Assembly (NCBI GenBank): GCA_049890215.1
Contig: JBMHBX010000012.1
Coordinates: forward strand, 62,001-126,000
Direction: 5' to 3'
DNA: 64,000 bases
From: UBA685 sp049890215
Lineage (GTDB): Bacteria > Pseudomonadota > Alphaproteobacteria > Puniceispirillales > Puniceispirillaceae
How positions within the stretch are numbered: the first letter of the stretch is position 1; every line of letters starts with the position of its first letter. The notes under the pieces were generated by a model. The model had not been told where the DNA came from. It did not search any database and saw only the letters and a list, made by a program, of their open reading frames with translations. This document shows positions 42,259-50,886 of this stretch, in pieces. Position numbers and translations under genes: made by a program.

Positions 42259-42786
42259 ATGAGAGCTGACCTTGCGACCATTTTTACGAGCCAGATTCAC
42301 ACGCCGCTTGGCTATATGGGCGCCGTTGCAGATAATGACGGCCTGCTTCGCCTTGACTGGCAACAATCACCCCTATCATATGATTCTGCAGAAAATGATG
42401 TTTCACGTGAAACAATCTCTCAGATAAAGGCCTATTTATCAGCTACCCTTACCCATTTCTCACTGCCTGTCTCACCATCTGCCACCACACCTGCACTCAG
42501 TAAATGGCTGGCTGCCATCTCGTCTGTGCCTTTTGGCAAAACGGTCAGCTATTGTGAACTGGCCAGCCTGTGGGGCAATCCAAAAGCAGCGCGCGCCGCA
42601 GGCAATGCCTGCCAGAAAAACCCGTTGCCTCTGATTATCCCCTGTCACCGTATTATCGCAACAAACGGCGCTTTCATAAGCTATAGTGGCGGCGACCGGT
42701 CAGCGCCAAATTCTCCTGCCAATATTGCCCGCAAAAAAGCCCTGCTTGATTTTGAAGCAGGGCTAATAGGCTCACTGATGGCCTAG
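42259..42786 (+). CDS. ogt: Methylated-DNA--protein-cysteine methyltransferase
   Basis: A 175-residue suicide repair protein that takes the alkyl group from O6-methylguanine. The active-site motif IIPCHRII contains the acceptor C129, preceded by GNPKAARAAGNACQKNPLPL, and the helix-turn-helix region FGKTVSYCELASLWGNPKAARAA lies near 94-116. The parS site at 42399-42414 lies in the poorly conserved N-terminal part and encodes VSRET. It is the only plus-strand gene in the run from parB to hemE. Its TAG stop shares the CTAG palindrome with the rho stop. Confidence 0.85.
   Translation: MRADLATIFTSQIHTPLGYMGAVADNDGLLRLDWQQSPLSYDSAENDVSRETISQIKAYLSATLTHFSLPVSPSATTPALSKWLAAISSVPFGKTVSYCELASLWGNPKAARAAGNACQKNPLPLIIPCHRIIATNGAFISYSGGDRSAPNSPANIARKKALLDFEAGLIGSLMA
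42399..42414. other. parS centromere site 3 (inside ogt)
   Basis: TGTTTCACGTGAAACA, identical to the consensus, within ogt codons 47-52. It is the parS nearest to oriC, about 3.3 kb away. Confidence 0.95.
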
Positions 42787-44042
42787 CTGTTCATCTGATC
42801 AAAGAAATCATTATTATCTTTTGAATGCTTCAGCTTATCAGCCAGGAATTCCATCGCATCCACTGGCCCCATCTGCATCAGAATACGGCGCAACACCCAC
42901 ATTTTTGACAATGTCGCCTTATCCACCAAAAGCTCTTCTTTCCGTGTCCCTGATTTGGTCACATCTATTGCCGGGAAGACACGCTTATCAGATAATTTGC
43001 GATCAAGCACCACTTCAGAATTACCAGTGCCTTTGAATTCTTCAAAAATCACTTCATCCATACGTGAACCTGTTTCCACAAGCGCTGTTGCAATAATCGT
43101 CAAAGACCCGCCTTCTTCGATATTACGCGCCGCACCAAAGAAACGCTTGGGGCGTTGCAACGCATTTGCATCCACACCACCTGTCAGCACTTTGCCAGAT
43201 GACGGTACCACCGTATTATAAGCGCGCGCTAATCTTGTGATAGAATCAAGCAAAATCACAACATCTCTTTTATGCTCTACCAGCCTCTTTGCTTTTTCAA
43301 TCACCATATCTGTGACCTGCACATGGCGCGTTGCTGGCTCATCAAAAGTTGAGGAAATGACCTCACCATTAACAGATCTTTGCATATCTGTGACTTCTTC
43401 AGGGCGCTCATCAATCAGCAACACAAGCAAATAAACTTCCGGATGGTTTTCAGAAATCGCATGGGCAATTGATTGCAACATCATTGTCTTACCAGTACGA
43501 GGCGGTGCGACAATCAACCCGCGCTGCCCCTTACCCATAGGAGAGACCAAATCAATAACACGCGGCGTATTATCTTTACGATTAGGATCATGAGGTAATT
43601 CAAAAGTTAGTTTTTCATTCGGATAAAGAGGCGTTAAATTGTCAAAATTAATGCGATGACGAACTGCCTCAGGATCTTCAAAATTAATCGATTCAACTTT
43701 CAGAAGCGCAAAATAGCGTTCCCCGTCTTTTGGCGCTCTGATTTCACCTTCGACCGTGTCACCTGTGCGCAAACCAAAGCGTTTCACCTGAGATGGTGAG
43801 ACATATATATCATCAGGCCCGGCAAGGTAATTTGATTCAGGTGCCCGCAAAAAGCCAAAACCATCTGATAAAACCTCTAACACACCTGCACCGCGGATCG
43901 TGACTTCATTTTCAGCGAGGTTTTTCAAAATCGCGAACATCATATCCTGTGTGCGCAATGTAGACGCATTTTCCACTTCCAGCTCTTCAGCAAATGCCAA
44001 TAGCTGAGCAGGTGACTTATCTTTTAACTCTTGTAAATGCAT
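42783..44042 (-). CDS. rho: Transcription termination factor Rho
   Basis: A 419-residue hexameric RNA helicase. The N-terminal helical part MHLQELKDKSPAQLLAFAEELEVE is followed by the RNA-binding cold-shock-like domain (GVLEVLSDGFGFLRAPESNYLAGPDDIYVSPSQ). The Walker A loop PPRTGKTMMLQ is near 180, and LIDERPEEVTDM and the R-loop motifs follow. ATG 44042 is chosen as the known Rho N-terminus; the frame to 44090 adds unrelated residues. It is convergent with ogt, overlapping by 4 nt. Confidence 0.96.
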   Translation of the reverse strand: MHLQELKDKSPAQLLAFAEELEVENASTLRTQDMMFAILKNLAENEVTIRGAGVLEVLSDGFGFLRAPESNYLAGPDDIYVSPSQVKRFGLRTGDTVEGEIRAPKDGERYFALLKVESINFEDPEAVRHRINFDNLTPLYPNEKLTFELPHDPNRKDNTPRVIDLVSPMGKGQRGLIVAPPRTGKTMMLQSIAHAISENHPEVYLLVLLIDERPEEVTDMQRSVNGEVISSTFDEPATRHVQVTDMVIEKAKRLVEHKRDVVILLDSITRLARAYNTVVPSSGKVLTGGVDANALQRPKRFFGAARNIEEGGSLTIIATALVETGSRMDEVIFEEFKGTGNSEVVLDRKLSDKRVFPAIDVTKSGTRKEELLVDKATLSKMWVLRRILMQMGPVDAMEFLADKLKHSKDNNDFFDQMNS

Positions 44043-44214
44043 GAGACTAATCCTGTGACGAAGGCAGCCATTAACTGGCAGGACCGGCATGTCTTATCTT
44101 TATGAAGGTGTTTTCAATAATTCGCCGGAAGCATAATCAGGCACTATAACCAGATTATGTGTAAAGGAAGGTAATTTGACGGTAGTCACAAAATCAAAAA
44201 TTGTCAAGACAAGC

Positions 44215-44640
44215 CTAAAAGGGCTCAACCACTGCCATGATAATAATGATGATCATCATCACAGTCGGCACTTCATTCCAATAGCGATAATGTTTGGTAT
44301 TCCGGCTATGACCTTGCTCTAATTCTTTTCGCAATTTCCCGAAATACATATGCGCATAACTCATCACCACAATCGCGGCTAATTTTACCCACATCCACGG
44401 CTCTGATAACAGGCCGGGATTCATATGGAGCATCCAAAGACCAAACACATAGGACAAAATCATGGCAGGATTCATTATCGCTTTTAACAGCCGTCTTTCC
44501 ATAAGCGCAAATGTCAAAGCCTGCGCCCCGTTATTGACCACTTGTGAATGATACACATAAAGGCGAGGCAGATATAAAAGCCCGGCCATCCATGAGGTTA
44601 CAGAAATCAGGTGTAATGCCTTAACCCATTGATAATCCAT
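44215..44640 (-). CDS. hemJ: Protoporphyrinogen oxidase HemJ
   Basis: A 141-residue membrane protein with four hydrophobic segments. H10 in KALHLISVTSWMAGLLYLPRLYVYH, and the later PAMILSYVFGLWML and HMYFGKLRKELEQGHSRNTKHYRYWNEVPT blocks, are HemJ hallmarks. It turns protoporphyrinogen IX into protoporphyrin IX using a bound heme. It follows hemE by 2 bp on the same strand, so two heme steps are encoded together beside the origin. Confidence 0.9.
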   Translation of the reverse strand: MDYQWVKALHLISVTSWMAGLLYLPRLYVYHSQVVNNGAQALTFALMERRLLKAIMNPAMILSYVFGLWMLHMNPGLLSEPWMWVKLAAIVVMSYAHMYFGKLRKELEQGHSRNTKHYRYWNEVPTVMMIIIIIMAVVEPF

Positions 44641-44642
44641 AA

Positions 44643-45659
44643 CTAATTCCTTACATATGCCACCAATTCTGCGACAATCTCCGGCGGTGTTGGCGGCGTA
44701 ATGCCATGGCCAAGATTGAAGATATGAGCTCTGTCCTGAAATGCGTTTTTAATCTTATCAACAGAACGCTTCATCTCATCACCACCATAAAGCAGGGCTT
44801 GAGGGTCAAGATTCCCCTGAAGCGCGACATCTGACCTGATAGCTTGTGCGGCAAATTCTGGTGATACACCCTGATCAAGCGCAAGACCCTGACAATCCAC
44901 ACTATCAGCAAAGCGCGGTAAATCAGCGCTTATACCGCGTGGGAAACAAATAAAGGGCTGTGTTATTCCGGCAGCTCTTACCTTTTCGATAATGGCTTGC
45001 ACAGGACGCTCTACAATCCATGGCCGCAGCTCAGATGGCACAGCGCTGGCCCAGCTGTCAAACAGCATCAGCACATTCGCCCCAGCTTTTGCCTGACTTA
45101 TCAGGCTTTTTGATATTGTCTCAACCAATATCTCTAACAAATAATCAGTTTGTTTTCTGTGTCCCCACAACCAGTTCCGGCTAAGAGCATAATCTTTAGA
45201 AGATCCGCCCTCCACCATATAGGTCATTAAGGTCCAGGGCGCGCCTGCAAATCCGATTAATGAGACATTTTGCGGCAATTGGCCTCTTGTCGCAGATACC
45301 GCCTTAGCAACCGGTATAATCTTATCATCAAACGTCTCTATCAGATTATGATCAATAACCTCATCTGTTTGCAAAGGCTTACATTTAGGGCCGTCACCTG
45401 TGATAAAATGAACATCGCGGCCCAAAGCCCATGGCACGATTAAAATATCTGAAAAAATAATGGCAGCATCAAATTGGAACCGCCTGATTGGCTGAAGTGT
45501 CACTTCACTTGCTTTATCAGGATCAAGACAAAAAGAGATAAAATCAGATGTTGTCGCTCTTACATCACGATATTCTTTGAGATAGCGTCCTGCTTGCCTC
45601 ATGATCCATATTGGTGTCTGACTTTGTTTTTTACCCGCAAGAGTCTCATTCAAAAGCAT
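44643..45659 (-). CDS. hemE: Uroporphyrinogen decarboxylase
   Basis: A 338-residue enzyme that converts uroporphyrinogen III to coproporphyrinogen III. PIWIMRQAGRYLKEYR (17-32) binds the substrate carboxylates. FSDILIVPWALG, GFAGAPWTLMTYMVEGG and NLGHGITPPTPPE are conserved blocks. ATG 45659 gives a slightly short N-terminus, but an in-frame TAA stands three codons upstream, so no earlier start is possible. hemE is the classical left neighbour of oriC in Caulobacter and Rickettsia. Confidence 0.95.
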   Translation of the reverse strand: MLLNETLAGKKQSQTPIWIMRQAGRYLKEYRDVRATTSDFISFCLDPDKASEVTLQPIRRFQFDAAIIFSDILIVPWALGRDVHFITGDGPKCKPLQTDEVIDHNLIETFDDKIIPVAKAVSATRGQLPQNVSLIGFAGAPWTLMTYMVEGGSSKDYALSRNWLWGHRKQTDYLLEILVETISKSLISQAKAGANVLMLFDSWASAVPSELRPWIVERPVQAIIEKVRAAGITQPFICFPRGISADLPRFADSVDCQGLALDQGVSPEFAAQAIRSDVALQGNLDPQALLYGGDEMKRSVDKIKNAFQDRAHIFNLGHGITPPTPPEIVAELVAYVRN

Positions 45660-46092
45660 TGCGCATTATCCGACTAATAAAAAGATTTTTATAAATAAAA
45701 AAATAGTGGTGGTTGTAGGGCAGTTATCTCATGGGGATAAAATAGACGCAAGATTTATCCCATAGTTTATACACATATCATATAGGCTGATTCATTATTT
45801 AATTCCGCGATTCTGTCAGCTTATCCCCATAAATCATCTCTTAGCCAAATCAGCTTATCCTGATCTGGATAAGTCGTGGTAAAATATGTGTGTAACAGCA
45901 CATTCAAATCAGCTTGTGACATTTATCCCGCCTGTTCAAAAATAATCCACAAGCCCTGTTAATAAATAAGGTGTTACAGAAAAAAATATGGACTATTTTG
46001 CCTCATCACGTCATTTTTGACTAAGGTCCATCATTTGTCGTGATATGATCTCAGGCAGGTGGGCCCGATTTATTGATAAGTGACAAAAATCT
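45660..46092. other. Chromosomal replication origin oriC (predicted)
   Basis: A 433-bp gene-free gap between hemE and the ppsR-like gene. DnaA-box-like 9-mers are TTATACACA (45767-45775, perfect consensus) and two TTATCCCCA (45732-45740 minus strand, 45821-45829 plus). Further one-mismatch boxes are TTATCCAGA (45864-45872, minus), TTACACACA (45887-45895, minus) and TAATCCACA (45943-45951, plus). Weaker matches lie at 45755, 45855 and 45923. An A/T-only stretch near 45682-45706 could be the unwinding element. Two GATTC (CcrM) sites are at 45789 and 45809. No full CtrA box (TTAA-N7-TTAA) is present. Flanking genes point outward, and parS-parAB lie nearby. Confidence 0.85.
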
Positions 46093-46914
46093 ATGCTTCA
46101 TATCCATTTAGTCTCAGATTCAACAGGTGAAACTGTCCATCAGGCAGCACGTGCCGCGATCGCTCTATTTCCCGAAGCTGAAATCAAAGAACATATCTGG
46201 ACATTGGTGCGCACGACAGATCATATTACCTTGCTCGAAAAATCTCTTGCCAAAGATGGTGGTTTGTTACTGCTATCAGTTGTGAATCCAAAAATCAGGC
46301 AGGAAATTGAACGCGCTTGTGTCAGGCATGCGATACCGCATTTATCTATCCTTGATCCTCTTGTGAATCTCATTGGAATGGTGCTTGGTAAAAACGCTGA
46401 TCAGATACCTGGCGCGCAACACAGGCTTGATGAGAAATATTTTCACCGCATGAAGGCAGTTGAATATGCGGTCAATCATGATGATGGCATAAATATCGAT
46501 GATTTGAAGGGCGCTGATATGCTTCTTGTGGGGGTATCACGTACGTCTAAAACGCCCACATCTATGTATCTGGCAAATCGCGGTTATTTTGTTGCCAATT
46601 ATGCGCTTGTCCCTCATGTCCCATTTCCAGAAGAGGCTGTTAAAGCGCAAAATGTCTTTGTGGTTGGTCTGACTTCAGATCCCAAAAGATTATCTCAAAT
46701 CAGGCGCTCGCGCCTGTCCTCAATGTTGGACAGCACCAATGAGACCTATGCTAATGATGAAGATATTCAGCAGGAAATCAAACAAGCCCGCCGTCTGTTT
46801 GCCCGTCATTCCTGGCCTGTGATCGATGTGACAAGACGCTCTGTAGAAGAGACCGCTGCCTCTATTATACATTTGCATAATGAATGGCGCGCAAAACAAA
46901 ATGATGAAGAATAA
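46093..46914 (+). CDS. PEP synthase/pyruvate phosphate dikinase regulatory protein (DUF299)
   Basis: A 273-residue bifunctional kinase/pyrophosphorylase. LHIHLVSDSTGETVHQAARAAIALFPEA starts the protein, and GVSRTSKTPTSMYLANRG (147-164) is the P-loop-like motif of the family. It phosphorylates and dephosphorylates a threonine of PEP synthase or PPDK to switch carbon flow between PEP and pyruvate. Which of the two is the target cannot be told here. It is the first gene right of oriC, as in other alphaproteobacteria. Confidence 0.9.
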   Translation: MLHIHLVSDSTGETVHQAARAAIALFPEAEIKEHIWTLVRTTDHITLLEKSLAKDGGLLLLSVVNPKIRQEIERACVRHAIPHLSILDPLVNLIGMVLGKNADQIPGAQHRLDEKYFHRMKAVEYAVNHDDGINIDDLKGADMLLVGVSRTSKTPTSMYLANRGYFVANYALVPHVPFPEEAVKAQNVFVVGLTSDPKRLSQIRRSRLSSMLDSTNETYANDEDIQQEIKQARRLFARHSWPVIDVTRRSVEETAASIIHLHNEWRAKQNDEE

Positions 46915-46929
46915 AGGCTGAAAAAATTT

Positions 46930-47568
46930 ATGAATAAATGGACATTACCTCATAAGCCATTAATTTTGGCTTCTAAGAGCAAGGCAAGGCAGGCTTTGCT
47001 TGATCAGGCAGGTATTGAGTACCACATAAAAACAGCCTCTTTAGATGAAGAAGCTGTCAGACAAAGCGCACAAAGCGAAGGTGCGTCTGCTGATGATATC
47101 GCCTTGTTATTATCAGAAATGAAAGGTGAGCGTATTGCAAGCCAGCACCCTGATGCAATGATCATCTCTTGTGATCAGCTCCTTGTTTGTGAGGGTCAAA
47201 TCTATGGAAAAGCACAAGATATAACACAAGCCAAATCACAGCTCAGCCAGCTATCAGGAAAGCGTCACCAGTTAATCTCAGCTGTCATGCTATTTGATAA
47301 TGGCAGGCGCATTTGGCATCATATTGCCCGCCCAGAGATCACCTTTCACCAGTTGGATGAAACACAAATTGATGATTATCTTGCCTATTTTGGCAACCAG
47401 GCTTTATCAAGCCCTGGTTGCTATTTTCTCGAAGGGCCGGGCATTCATTTATTCGCAGATATATTTGGTGATTATTACGCTATCTTAGGCCTTCCCATGA
47501 TGGCCTTATTACCCCAGTTAAAACGCCACGGCCTCTCATTTGTCACGTCACAGAGCGCCGCATGTTAA
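46930..47568 (+). CDS. maf: Maf-family nucleoside triphosphate pyrophosphatase
   Basis: A 212-residue Maf/YhdE-like protein. LILASKSKARQALLDQAGIEYHIKTASLDEEAV is the N-terminal signature, followed by the SCDQLLVCEGQIYGKAQD block and FHQLDETQIDDYLAY. The enzymes hydrolyse noncanonical or excess NTPs to NMPs. Its end overlaps coaE by 7 nt. The order maf-coaE-dnaQ next to oriC is standard for the class. Confidence 0.88.
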   Translation: MNKWTLPHKPLILASKSKARQALLDQAGIEYHIKTASLDEEAVRQSAQSEGASADDIALLLSEMKGERIASQHPDAMIISCDQLLVCEGQIYGKAQDITQAKSQLSQLSGKRHQLISAVMLFDNGRRIWHHIARPEITFHQLDETQIDDYLAYFGNQALSSPGCYFLEGPGIHLFADIFGDYYAILGLPMMALLPQLKRHGLSFVTSQSAAC

Positions 47569-48155
47569 TCATTGGTCTGACAGGCAGTATTGCCAGTGGT
47601 AAATCGACAATAACGCGGTATTTTTTGCGCCATCATATCCCTGTATTTGATTCTGATAAGATAGTGCATACATTACTTGGCCCGGGCGGTTCTGCGATTG
47701 ACCCTGTCCTGTCTGCTTTTGGCAATGTTGGCAGCCATGATGAAGGCATAGACAGACAAAAACTTGGCGCTCAGGTCTTTGGTGATAAAGAGTCTTTGCA
47801 AAAACTGGAACAAATCCTGCACCCATTGGTCGCAGAAAGCCGTCATCATTATATGGCTTTTTGCCGGCGCCATCGTTTTGGTGCCATGGTACTTGATGTG
47901 CCCTTATTATTTGAAACAGGCACAGATCATTTATGTGATGTCACAATGATGTCATGGGCACCTGAGTTTTTGCTTGAAATGCGGGCCATGCAGCGCCCTG
48001 CTATGACGAAAGAAAAATTTCATGCTATTTTGAGCCATCAGCTAAGCCAGTTTGAAAAAGCAAAATTGGTGGATGAGAAGATAGCAACAGGGATAGGTTA
48101 TGCGGCGATGACAAGGCAATTACATAAGCTTTGCCATAAATGGCGCCTCAGATAA
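47562..48155 (+). CDS. coaE: Dephospho-CoA kinase
   Basis: A 197-residue P-loop kinase for the last step of coenzyme A synthesis. LIIGLTGSIASGKSTITRYF has the Walker A loop at about 7-15. PVFDSDKIVHTLLGPGGSAI is the substrate-binding part, and VLDVPLLFETG near 110 is a conserved lid-side motif. It overlaps maf by 7 nt, implying cotranslation. Confidence 0.93.
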   Translation: MLIIGLTGSIASGKSTITRYFLRHHIPVFDSDKIVHTLLGPGGSAIDPVLSAFGNVGSHDEGIDRQKLGAQVFGDKESLQKLEQILHPLVAESRHHYMAFCRRHRFGAMVLDVPLLFETGTDHLCDVTMMSWAPEFLLEMRAMQRPAMTKEKFHAILSHQLSQFEKAKLVDEKIATGIGYAAMTRQLHKLCHKWRLR

Positions 48156-48193
48156 AACAAAAGTCTAATACATCAACAGGGATTAAATGTGAC

Positions 48194-48907
48194 ATGGCTG
48201 ACCATATTCGTGAAATCGTGCTTGATACAGAGACCACAGGTCTGAGCCCCGAAGAAGGCCACCGTATCATTGAAATTGGCGCGCTTGAGCTGATTAATCA
48301 TATGCCGACCGGCAACAAGTTGCATTTATATATCCAGCCGCAAAGAGACATAGAAGAAGCCGCTGAAAAAGTGCATGGAATCTCATCTGCCTTTTTGGCT
48401 GATAAACCTGTTTTTTCCGAAATCGCTGATCAATTTTTAGAGTTTATCAAAGATGATAAAATGATCATTCATAATGCCGCTTTTGATATGGGGTTTATCA
48501 ATGCAGAATTAACGCGCCTTGGTCATGCGCCTCTACCAGATGATCGTGCGCTTGATACATTGGCACTGGCGCGGCGCAAATTTCCCGGCGCGCAAACCTC
48601 TCTTGATGCGCTTTGCCGGCGCTTTGAAATTGATAATTCTCACCGTGATCTTCACGGCGCTTTGATAGACGCTGATCTTCTGGCAGAGGTTTATATTGAA
48701 CTCATAGGCGGGCGCCAGCCAGATTTAGGCTTGAACAGATTGCCTGAAACATCTGCCTCTTTGTCACCAGATCAGGCCGCAAATGACGGGTTTGAAATCA
48801 TATCCGGGCCGTTGCGTCAGGCGCGCCCTCATGAAGCCACCTCTGATGAGATAGCTTCACATGAGGCATTTCTTGATACAATAAAAGACCCGATATGGCG
48901 CCGCTAA
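48194..48907 (+). CDS. dnaQ: DNA polymerase III epsilon subunit (proofreading exonuclease)
   Basis: A 237-residue DEDDh exonuclease. Exo I is VLDTETTGLSPEEGHRIIEIGAL (D11, E13). Exo II is IIHNAAFDMGFINAEL, and Exo III contains HRDLHGALIDADLLAEVY with the catalytic His and Asp. A C-terminal tail of about 60 residues should bind the alpha subunit. ATG 48194 is chosen because it starts at the domain and has an AGGGA site about 9 nt ahead; the frame to 48140 would overlap coaE. Confidence 0.93.
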   Translation: MADHIREIVLDTETTGLSPEEGHRIIEIGALELINHMPTGNKLHLYIQPQRDIEEAAEKVHGISSAFLADKPVFSEIADQFLEFIKDDKMIIHNAAFDMGFINAELTRLGHAPLPDDRALDTLALARRKFPGAQTSLDALCRRFEIDNSHRDLHGALIDADLLAEVYIELIGGRQPDLGLNRLPETSASLSPDQAANDGFEIISGPLRQARPHEATSDEIASHEAFLDTIKDPIWRR

Positions 48908-48911
48908 CAGC

Positions 48912-49475
48912 TTATTGTTTGGTGGCTTCTTCTGCCTGCTGCATTTGTTGCTGGCGTTGTTGTTCAAGAGAGTGGCGATAGACAGCCACAAAATCAACGG
49001 GCTGTAAATTCAAAGGCATAAAGCCACCATCTCTTGTCATATTGCTGATGATAGAGCGTGCAAATGGGAAAATAAGGCGTGGCCCTTCTATCATCACAAG
49101 AGGATTAATCTCATCCGGTGTTGCCTCAGGCACAGAAACAATCGCGGCATAAGTCAAATCAACCAGAAATAAGGGCTTATCATCTGTGATTGCCTTGGCA
49201 GTCAGATTCAAACGCACCTCATATTGCGTCTCAGATACTTTATCAGCATTCACATTGACGCCAATCTCCACCTGTGGCTGCTGCACAGGCTCAAGATGGG
49301 CAGAGACTGCATTTGGGTTTTCAAATGATAAATCTTTCACATATTGAGAATGAATCATCACCTGAAGAGGCCGTCTTTGCTGTGTTGGCTGTTCTGCCTG
49401 CGGGCTTGTATCCTGCTGATTTTGTGATTTGGCCTTAGGCGCTTTCGCCCCTGCTTTTGCTTTCTTTTTTGCCAT
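48912..49475 (-). CDS. secB: Protein-export chaperone SecB
   Basis: A 187-residue tetrameric chaperone that keeps secretory proteins unfolded for SecA. The core begins at IHSQYVKDLSFENPNAVSAH, and the later PLFLVDLTYAAIVSV, EGPRLIFPFARSIISNMTRDGGFMPLNLQPVDFVAVY matches the family. Its first about 38 residues are a Lys/Ala/Gln/Pro-rich extension not seen in typical SecB (about 155-165 aa). The stop is 4 bp from the convergent dnaQ stop. Confidence 0.93.
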   Translation of the reverse strand: MAKKKAKAGAKAPKAKSQNQQDTSPQAEQPTQQRRPLQVMIHSQYVKDLSFENPNAVSAHLEPVQQPQVEIGVNVNADKVSETQYEVRLNLTAKAITDDKPLFLVDLTYAAIVSVPEATPDEINPLVMIEGPRLIFPFARSIISNMTRDGGFMPLNLQPVDFVAVYRHSLEQQRQQQMQQAEEATKQ

Positions 49476-49549
49476 GAAAGTGATCCTTTATTGTGGCGAA
49501 TGACAATGACATTTATGTGTCATTAAATAACATGATTAACTTTTTTCGT

Positions 49550-50089
49550 TTACTTTTTTTCTGTGAATTGCCCTTCAATAATATCATCACCTTCAGATAT
49601 GCCGCCGCGCGCCTGTCCTGGCTCATCGGGCATGCTCTTTGGCGCTGAAAAAGGATGGTCTTGTGACTGGTTTTGCCCAAAACCGCCTGACCTGAACCCA
49701 CCTGAAAAATTGCGGCTCATCCCTGCCATGGCTCTTGCGGAAAAATGCCGCGCAATATAGTTGCCAATAATAGCGCGAAGGCCCGGCATAAAACATAAAA
49801 GCCCTAAAACATCTGTTACATATCCAGGGATCAGCATTAAAATAGCGCCGGCAAGCAATGATAAAGAGCTGGCTATGGCATGGCTGTTCATCTGGCCTTT
49901 TGCCAGATCAGCGCGAAAAGAGGCCATGACGATCGCTGATTGTGATCGTAACAGGCGAATGCCGATAATAGCGGTGACAAAAATACCCAAAAACGCAAGC
50001 AAGCCGCCAATTGCGTCAACGACATGCGCCATTGCTTCAAATTCAACCCATCCATAAATGACAAATGCGATAATGCCATAGAGTGCCAT
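49550..50089 (-). CDS. fxsA: FxsA family membrane protein
   Basis: A 179-residue inner-membrane protein with an FxsA domain: an N-terminal helix, then YGWVEFEAMAHVVDAIGGLLAFLGIFVTAIIG and SSLSLLAGAILMLIPGYVTDVLGLLCFMPGLR, the family core. The C-terminal part is Gly/Ser-rich and disordered (SGGFRSGGFGQNQSQ). E. coli FxsA relieves phage T7 exclusion by F plasmid; the normal function is unknown. It is upstream of secB and divergent from the Tim44-like gene. Confidence 0.85.
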   Translation of the reverse strand: MALYGIIAFVIYGWVEFEAMAHVVDAIGGLLAFLGIFVTAIIGIRLLRSQSAIVMASFRADLAKGQMNSHAIASSLSLLAGAILMLIPGYVTDVLGLLCFMPGLRAIIGNYIARHFSARAMAGMSRNFSGGFRSGGFGQNQSQDHPFSAPKSMPDEPGQARGGISEGDDIIEGQFTEKK

Positions 50090-50217
50090 TTTTTGCCTTC
50101 CTTCCTTGCCCTTTTTGTGGTTTGTCCCTATCTCTTAGATTGTGGATAGGCTATTATGGGCCATGATATCCTAAAAAAACAGGATTGTGACACAACAAAC
50201 GCTTCACTTTTTAACAT

Positions 50218-50886
50218 ATGGGGATTGCCGTGCCCTTTGTCGATATTTTGATATTCGCCATTATCGCTATTTTTCTTGTCTTTCGTTTGCGCAACATCCT
50301 TGGGACAAGACATGGCTATGAACAGACACCAGAAGAGCAAAGCCAGAGATTTGCCAAAGCAGACGACAGCCAGGACAGGGCAGATGCACAAGATAATATC
50401 GTGCCGCTGCGACCAGAATTGCGCTCAGGCTCAGGCATAGCTGCGATTCAAAAAGCAGATCCGTCTTTTGATGAAACACAATTTATGCAAGGTGCCGCCT
50501 CAGCATTTTCTCTTGTTCTCAGCGCTTTTGCCGAAGGGGATCTTTCACAATTGCGCCGGCTTCTTGGCTATGATTTATTTAATGAATTCTCAGAAGCTAT
50601 CCGTCAGCGCAATGCCGAAAATGAATCTTTGTCCCTGACCATTGATGATATTGAAGATGTGCAAATTCTCGATGGTGAGCTTGTTGATGGTATGGCGTCT
50701 GTGACAGTTCGTTTTGTGTCTCGTCAAACACGTCATCTTTTTGATAAAGATGGCAATGAGATCATTGATGATGGGGCAGATAATGAATCCATGATTGATG
50801 TCTGGACTTTTGAGCGTGACACACAAATCACAGATCCCAATTGGAAGCTTGTGGAAACAGCCACCGAAGGCGGAGATGATGGCTAG
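50218..50886 (+). CDS. Tim44-like domain protein (TimA)
   Basis: A 222-residue protein with one N-terminal membrane helix (VDILIFAIIAIFLVFRLRNILG, about 7-28) and a C-terminal Tim44 domain from about 75 (FAEGDLSQLRRLLGYDLFNEFSEAI, TFERDTQITDPNWKLVET). In mitochondria this fold tethers the import motor to the inner membrane. The alphaproteobacterial homologue is membrane bound with unclear function. Its TAG stop overlaps the GTG start of the Smr gene (TAGTG). Confidence 0.87.
   Translation: MGIAVPFVDILIFAIIAIFLVFRLRNILGTRHGYEQTPEEQSQRFAKADDSQDRADAQDNIVPLRPELRSGSGIAAIQKADPSFDETQFMQGAASAFSLVLSAFAEGDLSQLRRLLGYDLFNEFSEAIRQRNAENESLSLTIDDIEDVQILDGELVDGMASVTVRFVSRQTRHLFDKDGNEIIDDGADNESMIDVWTFERDTQITDPNWKLVETATEGGDDG

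Noticed and set aside
45660..46092. CtrA-binding sites (TTAA-N7-TTAA) in oriC
   Set aside because: TTAA occurs at 45799 and 45959 only; neither has a partner seven bases away.
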